Positions 34,901 to 38,946 of a stretch of 38,946 bases of DNA are shown piece by piece (position 1 is the first letter of the stretch; the number at the start of each line of letters is the position of its first letter). The stretch covers positions 1 to 38,946 of the forward strand of contig FMUV01000021.1 of the NCBI GenBank assembly GCA_900101355.1. The letters run 5' to 3'. The position numbers and the translations under genes were made by a program. Origin of the DNA: Ruminococcus sp. YE282. GTDB lineage: Bacteria > Bacillota > Clostridia > Oscillospirales > Acutalibacteraceae. Below the pieces are notes generated by a model. It searched no databases and had not been told where the DNA came from. It saw only the letters and a program-made list of their open reading frames with translations.

Positions 34901-37900
34901 CCGGCGATATGTACCGATATATCGGAAATATGGTAAATGACCTTAATTCATTCGGAGCGCAGGTTAATGTTACAATTCACGAACCCCAGTATTTCCTTGA
35001 GGCTTTCTATGAAAAGTTCCCGGAGGAATCAGGCGCATTTGTGCTTGAAGTAACCGACCGTCAGGGCAATTCGGTTACAAACGCAACCGTTGAATTTAGT
35101 GCCGGAACCACGTATCAAACCGATGAAAAGGGAAGAGTTATAATTGAGGAAGAGGACAGAGACAAAGTAAACTGTGAGTACTTAAAAGTCACTGCGGACG
35201 GATATTACAGCTATTTTGACAGAGATTTCAAAAGCGTAAAATTCGGCAAGTCAAACGGTGTTACTCTGTACAGAGAGGGTGAGTATGCCGTTGACAGCGT
35301 ATTGGTAAACGGCAAAGACGCCACAAAATACAGTACTTCTATTCAGACTAACAAAACCGATTCCGATGATAATCCCGTATCCGTAACCGTTACATCCAAA
35401 ATTTACGGCAACGTAAAGTCCGTTGATGTTGTTCAAAACGGAAAGGTATTGAAATCTTTAAGTTCCGGTCACAGCGAACTTGAACACACCTATACCGCAA
35501 CATATTCTGCGGCAGACTTTACAGAGAAAGAGCAGGTTGTTTTAAGGGTCACCGAAAATTCAGGCGAACAGCATACCGAGAAATTAAAAATCAATGCCGT
35601 TAAGTTCGACTTGAACCCAACACTTGATCTTCCGGATTCCATAAATGTTTCTCTCAAGGATTCATCACTTGACTGGCTGAGTGATTTTGATTTTGACATT
35701 AATTTTTCTGAGAATACAAATGTAACTCAGGCATTTGATCCGGAAACACAAACCGTAACATTCGGCATAAATGTTGGATTGGGAAAAGACAGCAATGATT
35801 ATTCTTTGGATACCACCTATGAGGATATAATCAAAGAATATGAAGAAGCTTTGGAAGAGACAATCAAAGCAGGCGGCTTTAAAGATGAAATTCTCTCCGG
35901 AACTGCGGAGCTTGAATTAGGTTTTTCAATTGGCGGAGCGTTGGTGTTTAATGTAAATGACGACGGCTCCCTTGGTAATATTGTAAAAAGCAAACTGTAC
36001 CTCGGAGTGGGAGCAAGCTGTGAATATGGAACTAACTTCTGGGTCGGATATATTCCGCTTACAATGACAGTAGGGGTTACTGTTGATGCCAAGGCGGAGA
36101 CCACCTTTGTATATAACGATACAACATATATGCTTGGATTTGATAATTTTAACCTTAAGCTTTCAATTGAGCTTGAGCTTGATCTTGGCATAGGAATTTC
36201 ATGTTGTTCATTCGGCGCATACGGCAGTGTCGGAGCTTCAACCGAAATAGTTATTGACAAGTCAATGTATGTTGATAATTTCACTGTGTCCGGTGAGTTT
36301 GGTTTTTATGTTAAATTCTTCTTCTATGAAGAAAAGTTCCCGATATTCTCGGGTTCAAAGGAATTATACAAACACAAGTCCTCTAAAAATCAAAGTCTTA
36401 AGAGTATGATGGCGGTTGCATATGATGCGGATTCATATTCGGCAAACGGTAACCTGCTTTCGTATAATTCGGTGTGGAACAAGGCAATAAAGGCAAGCAA
36501 ACAGCCGACTGCTCTGCTTGAAAATGCATATTCGGGAAGCGCACCTCAGTTTGCGGTGTGCGGCGACAAGATTGTGATGGTATATCAGGGAGCTGACAGG
36601 AGTGCGGATTCAGCCGCAAATTCGCTTGCATTGTATTACAGCGTCTACAATGCTTCATCGGATTCATGGTCTGTTCCTTCAAAGCTTGATGACAATCAAA
36701 ATTCGGATATGGCATTCTCTCTTGAAGTTTGCAATGATAACATATATGTAGTTTATACACAAAGCAACAAGTCTTTAAGCAATGATATGTCAATGTCCGA
36801 CGCATTCAAGAATATTGATGTGTATGCTTCAATATTTGATGCAAACAGCAATTCGTTTGGCAATACACAGCGCCTTTCGGACAACGAAAGCTATGATTCA
36901 GCTCCTGTAATTAAGAATATCGGCGGAGTTCCGACAGCAATATGGATAAACAACGCTGAAAACGAACCGTTCCTCAAAGGCGATTCAAATTCAATTATGA
37001 TAAGCAGGTATGTTGACGGTAATTGGACAGAAGCTCAAACAGCGGTAAGCAATATAACCTCTCCGATAAACTGCAATATGCTTGATTCTTCAAACGGCGG
37101 AACAATTATCTATACCATGGATTCCGACGGAGATTTTACAACAACAAGCGACAGAAGCATCGTTTCATATGATTTGAGCGATGGTTCCGCTAAGACAATT
37201 GAAAGTGGTGTAGAATCTGATGTTGAGACTGCTGAAATTCTTGGAAAAGATACAGTAATGTGGTACAAAAACGGAAAACTTATGCAGTATGATTCGGAAA
37301 GCAAGCAGGTTAGCGAGGCGGCAACGGTAAGATCTTCACTGGCTAAGAATTTTGAAATTGCAACGGATAACAACGGCAATTATGCATTGGTTTACGTTGA
37401 AAATGATAATACCGTATATGCAATGTATCTTAATTCAGAAAACGGCAATTGGCAAAATCCTGTAAAGGTTGCGTCATCTAATAACAATATCGAAAATTTG
37501 GCAGCCGAATACATCGACGGCAATTTAACGCTTACATATTATGATACCGAGGTTACCGATATGGACACAATGGAGACAGAGTCTTCACTTGTTACTGTTG
37601 TTTCAGAGAGTGCTTCAAAGCCTGAAATAACATCGGCTGACGTTAATTATGATAATCTTGTTAATGACGAAATATCAGAGATTTGTGTTGATGTGACCAA
37701 TAACGGTTCAAACCCGACAGGTGATTTGACATTTAATGTCCTTGATTATAACAACGAGGTTATCGGAACATATACTTCTGACGGAGTATCTCTTGCATCG
37801 GGTGAGAGCAGAGAATTTAAAATTCCGTTTGTTGTTCCAAGTGTAATTTATAACAGAGATATTACTGCTACCGTATCAGACTCAGAAAACGCAAATCTGT

Positions 37901-38799
37901 CTTCATACAAACTGAGCCTTGCAAAAGCCGATGTAACAGTATTGGCAGAGCAGTATCGTATGGGAACGCAGGACTTTATCAGAGCAACCGTTAAAAATAA
38001 TTGTTGTTATGCAACACCTGCAACACTTGAGGTGTATAACAAGGATACCGATGAAGTTCTGTACACAACGGAAATTTCATCTGTTATCAAGGGCAAACCT
38101 GCAACACTTCTTATTCCTTTAAAGGCTGATTACATAGACAGCGACGGCTATGTTTCTGTACGTGTTAATTCAAAATCTCAGGATTATCGTGACTTTAATA
38201 ATACAGATATGTTTGCGTATTTCGGTAACAACAAGTTTGGCAATTCGGATCTTGTAATCGGTGACGTAAACCGTGACGGAATAATCAATGTATCGGATGT
38301 CACACTTATTCAGAAATATCTTTCTAAGGACGTTGAATTGGACGATACTCAGATTGAGCTTGCAGATATAAATCACGACGGATTGGTTACTATTCTTGAT
38401 GTAACAATGATTCAATGTTGTTTGTCATCTGTGACCTCTAAGAGCGGTTTTTGCGGAAAATTATATGAAGACGTTAAAAATCTTCCGTTAATTAATCCGC
38501 CCCAGCCGAGTACCTCACAGCCTGTTTCTGAGACTGTTCAGGAAACTTCCGAAACTCAGCCTGATACCAAGCCGTCGGGTAAGCTGATAGGCGATATTGA
38601 TATGAATGGCTGTGTAAATATTATAGATGTTACTCTCTTGCAGGGATATATTAATGACACAATAAATCTTGATGACCAAGCCCTTACTGCGGCTGATGTG
38701 AATCGAGACGGCAAGGTGAATATTGAGGATGTATCCTTGATTCAGAAATATCTGCTGTCAATTGAGGCAGAAAATAATTATTGCGGAACATATTATTAA
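28975..38799 (+). CDS. Giant secreted multimodular protein with tandem dockerins
   Basis: 3274 residues with a signal peptide (about 1-38, ending VNA-AE). Modules, by approximate residue: four CUB-like beta-sandwiches (115-212, 261-358, 406-504, 671-767; W-x-x-S/T, YDYLYIYD, YGFSFxSI), each preceded by a PTCTEKG...CxxCG Cys-pair module, with extra Cys modules at 505-660 and 773-806; alternating FN3-like and Ig-like domains (807-1505); a PKD domain (1506-1593, FDFGDGTD); a carboxypeptidase-regulatory-like domain (1594-1689) and a second one near 2012-2085; a Gly/Ser linker near 1770; a Gly-rich beta region (2343-2472); a propeller-like region (2509-2880); CARDB-like domains (2881-3082); dockerin 1 (3093-3153, GDVNRDGIINVSDVTLIQKY), a Pro/Ser/Thr linker, dockerin 2 (3203-3266, DVNRDGKVNIEDVSLIQKYL). 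No catalytic domain is recognised, so adhesion or scaffolding through cohesins is most likely. ATG follows AGAAGGAGC. Confidence 0.88.
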   Translation: MRRALKRAVSFVLVLMIVFSIFTILPSEVFHTAYVNAAENISSALATYAEAVNSSVQSEDSTGETSETEAQDNHTHKYVLTSSSEPTCTEKGVDTFTCTICGDSYTDTGKEVLLDRSRYFESDHNYSNNFSKTWDFSEKGAEYILFTLSEESLLENGFDHLYFYNRKGVLVADLTGNISNKTVKVPGDTCSVRFTTDGSVVYYGFSFSSIKARIEYNAKGHNYVETSYQEPTCTEKGVKTYTCETCGETYKDTGYDTLIDSSRYPQSEHNYSNNMDQTWHFTQKGADHLDLVFYEDCWLENNYDYLYIYDSEGNQVARYNGTFGNQKLTVPGDSFTARLTSDGSAVGYGFSFASITARYEYYPTGHSYELISSVAPTCTENGMGTYKCSVCGDIYTDNGEDVLMDSSEYPESAHEYSNYMDKTWVVSHPGTSHYVLKFSNKSYLESVCDKLYIYDSKNNLIGTYTGNIAGQTVRIDDSSFKIRMTTDHSVTYYGFSFESIYVSGPYQATGHSFTKYESEKGSNCTVEGTATAKCDNGCGATDTRSNAAIGHSFTKYVSDGNATCVTSGTQTAECDNGCGTKNTIIEPAKGHMWDDGVKTSDPTCSKMGTIVYTCATCGTTRTEYIDTVEHQYEETYVKETCTSNAYYKYECVNCKKSFEINDGRLLSEDSYPKSEHNYENNSEKTWEYSYDGAKQLVLKFSDKSSTELNHDYIYIYDKTGKQAGVFSGCLAGESCVVDGDSFSVKLVSDEKTTDYGFEFESITAKLDLDKATGHKYTVTSDGDAANTKHYVCDYCGYSYEKADPPAAISNVVITPSETSISVSWQISTEYDTTIYRVYRKAENEGDFTRIAQINGRDNTKYTDTDVQFGKVYSYYVVGVDKYKQESETYEVVSATLKPDVDAPQFISMSPSSNSVISRVTTFNVSAQDNVGVTKAEFYYSVDPEAPIESWHMLNSDNGGILSQNINTSVIPDGYVFVKVKLYDAAGNSSYSTAYRYLSDNTGPEKIKNVKCIAIDGTTATLSWDDVSDKDISHFVVEYKDSDGNWSTAAVVNSTLGLNLSGLTPETSYTYRVVGYDIYGNRGTESDEITITTLKDTITPKVTRMTPAPGYFKSSISMQFTATDDHRVVSLDVQTSADKKNWDTVAHLDSDSQSSSCTFSYTLDVSKYDEGSLYVRGIATDSYGNKTADDEATCYEYEVDRTAPSVPTGVTANSAEADNQSSFVCIAWDAITGDSSFSHYRVYRSDEEDGDYTLVKDNLNTVNTYDTNVEYGATYYYKVDSVDLAGNVSEKSAAVVCKVKDDTEPPVILPISPAEGTKIGNNNNSITVAAADNAMVKNLKVEYRTNALISPYKTLKEVTNNTKNNCSVTVSLPLDEISSGTEVIVKVTASDSAGNEAEKSTVTYVIDKDAPQVNDISLSKTDDNIFTTKWSTDADDVTYFYVYRKRSADSSFVLYDSVMAVSGKKSYSYTDDEITVADKNVQYRIESHDEAGNTAFADTDVVSVSGTIKPVAMLDCQSTVVCGSEYMFDGSVSTDDGKIESYSFDFGDGTDAVTSTTGKVKHIYADKGKYTLKLRVTDDDGNIGEMTKVITVTGRELVGNVYVTVKDDKGNVLPGTDVYADLGEEGQQHAYADSYGRASFELPVGTHVIASYKNSNYLPVKQNVAVTGGDMQLTLILVNEPIVTGEFEIHKMTFDEIVAAGIDINAAENRNVVRIDVTLVYEKMPIKTEIYWNGVNAVAEPVYVKSSNGTTRKLTPYVFGGSGYSGSSGGGGSYESIETPTIVYIDVPVEFSYLKEFFSVSLHIINHASEDFSLLNNTIKLNVPDGLSVVETNSSESKANVYVDEIKGQTQKTINWVLRGDKPGSYEISADYLGIISYFNEPVSAKFIAEDKIEVHDASAVNVEVEAAQTSYGGRVFYNTVIKNEGDFALDAFKWTPLIESYYDEYVQADGTRSEMEDQVTTLNPGEKFIYHYFTETGDMYRYIGNMVNDLNSFGAQVNVTIHEPQYFLEAFYEKFPEESGAFVLEVTDRQGNSVTNATVEFSAGTTYQTDEKGRVIIEEEDRDKVNCEYLKVTADGYYSYFDRDFKSVKFGKSNGVTLYREGEYAVDSVLVNGKDATKYSTSIQTNKTDSDDNPVSVTVTSKIYGNVKSVDVVQNGKVLKSLSSGHSELEHTYTATYSAADFTEKEQVVLRVTENSGEQHTEKLKINAVKFDLNPTLDLPDSINVSLKDSSLDWLSDFDFDINFSENTNVTQAFDPETQTVTFGINVGLGKDSNDYSLDTTYEDIIKEYEEALEETIKAGGFKDEILSGTAELELGFSIGGALVFNVNDDGSLGNIVKSKLYLGVGASCEYGTNFWVGYIPLTMTVGVTVDAKAETTFVYNDTTYMLGFDNFNLKLSIELELDLGIGISCCSFGAYGSVGASTEIVIDKSMYVDNFTVSGEFGFYVKFFFYEEKFPIFSGSKELYKHKSSKNQSLKSMMAVAYDADSYSANGNLLSYNSVWNKAIKASKQPTALLENAYSGSAPQFAVCGDKIVMVYQGADRSADSAANSLALYYSVYNASSDSWSVPSKLDDNQNSDMAFSLEVCNDNIYVVYTQSNKSLSNDMSMSDAFKNIDVYASIFDANSNSFGNTQRLSDNESYDSAPVIKNIGGVPTAIWINNAENEPFLKGDSNSIMISRYVDGNWTEAQTAVSNITSPINCNMLDSSNGGTIIYTMDSDGDFTTTSDRSIVSYDLSDGSAKTIESGVESDVETAEILGKDTVMWYKNGKLMQYDSESKQVSEAATVRSSLAKNFEIATDNNGNYALVYVENDNTVYAMYLNSENGNWQNPVKVASSNNNIENLAAEYIDGNLTLTYYDTEVTDMDTMETESSLVTVVSESASKPEITSADVNYDNLVNDEISEICVDVTNNGSNPTGDLTFNVLDYNNEVIGTYTSDGVSLASGESREFKIPFVVPSVIYNRDITATVSDSENANLSSYKLSLAKADVTVLAEQYRMGTQDFIRATVKNNCCYATPATLEVYNKDTDEVLYTTEISSVIKGKPATLLIPLKADYIDSDGYVSVRVNSKSQDYRDFNNTDMFAYFGNNKFGNSDLVIGDVNRDGIINVSDVTLIQKYLSKDVELDDTQIELADINHDGLVTILDVTMIQCCLSSVTSKSGFCGKLYEDVKNLPLINPPQPSTSQPVSETVQETSETQPDTKPSGKLIGDIDMNGCVNIIDVTLLQGYINDTINLDDQALTAADVNRDGKVNIEDVSLIQKYLLSIEAENNYCGTYY

Positions 38800-38887
38800 T
38801 TTAGATATGTCCGGATGTGATTAAACAGTTATATTAAATAACCTGTAAAAAACAAAGGGGCTGTGAAACAACACCCCCAAAAAACAG

Positions 38888-38927
38888 ACAGGCACATAAC
38901 CGAAAGCATGGACGGTTATGTGCCTGT
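38888..38927. other. 15-bp perfect inverted repeat near the window end
   Basis: ACAGGCACATAACCG (38888-38902), a 10-base loop, CGGTTATGTGCCTGT (38913-38927), then TGTGGTATAATAAG. Just upstream is AGGGGCTGTG...CACCCCC. It may be a terminator of the giant gene, but the second half, with a TATAAT box pointing to the window edge, also resembles the start of an insertion sequence. Confidence 0.5.
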
Positions 38928-38946
38928 TGTGGTATAATAAGTTTGT

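Overview
The window looks like a low-GC, endospore-forming Clostridia chromosome, most likely a Ruminococcus-like member of the Oscillospiraceae. The evidence is sporulation genes (spoVT, spmA, spmB), AT-rich intergenic DNA with strong AGGAGG-type ribosome binding sites, and a giant secreted protein ending in two dockerin modules, the signature of cellulosome-type assemblies. Species cannot be fixed from the sequence alone.

Layout. (1) 1-1655: a LysR regulator followed by the 5' part of a MetE-C/YxjG-like methionine synthase gene. (2) About 1640-14582: a 12.9-kb mobilizable element inserted in that gene by a large serine recombinase; the 3' part of the gene resumes at 14585. The ends carry 26-bp imperfect inverted repeats (22/26) around a duplicated TT, so attP and attB can be reconstructed. 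The left half holds the mobility genes: recombinase, TnpW-like protein, MOBP-type relaxase, MobC, a candidate oriT/iteron region and a DUF927-like ATPase. The right half is a cargo operon: ECF sigma factor, membrane anti-sigma-like protein, secreted chymotrypsin-like protease, secreted C39-like peptidase and a lipoprotein. The element appears to be decaying: the recombinase has TAA at codon 2, the DUF927 gene has an internal TGA, and MobC may have lost its ATG.

(3) 15510-20160: spoVT, then a thiol-metabolism locus made of a glutamate-cysteine ligase, a class II amidotransferase-like protein and a broken second ligase of the GCS2 family. It is preceded by a strong promoter, a 32-codon Cys-rich leader ORF and an intrinsic terminator whose 5' arm can alternatively pair with the leader's distal codons. 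This has the layout of a cysteine-sensing transcription attenuator and is the most striking regulatory feature of the window.

(4) 20251-28489: Sfp-type phosphopantetheinyl transferase, an AbrB-type regulator with a Cys4 tail, spmAB, a DUF6512 membrane protein behind a cluster of DnaA-box-like motifs, then rlmB, a degenerate P-type-ATPase-like membrane protein and rpe in one run, and an oppositely oriented orotate-phosphoribosyltransferase-like gene. (5) 28785-38927: a clear sigma-A promoter, a structured leader and a 3274-residue secreted multimodular protein (Cys-pair modules, CUB-like, FN3-like, Ig-like, PKD, propeller-like and CARDB-like regions, two dockerins). All calls are from reading the sequence; no database search was run.
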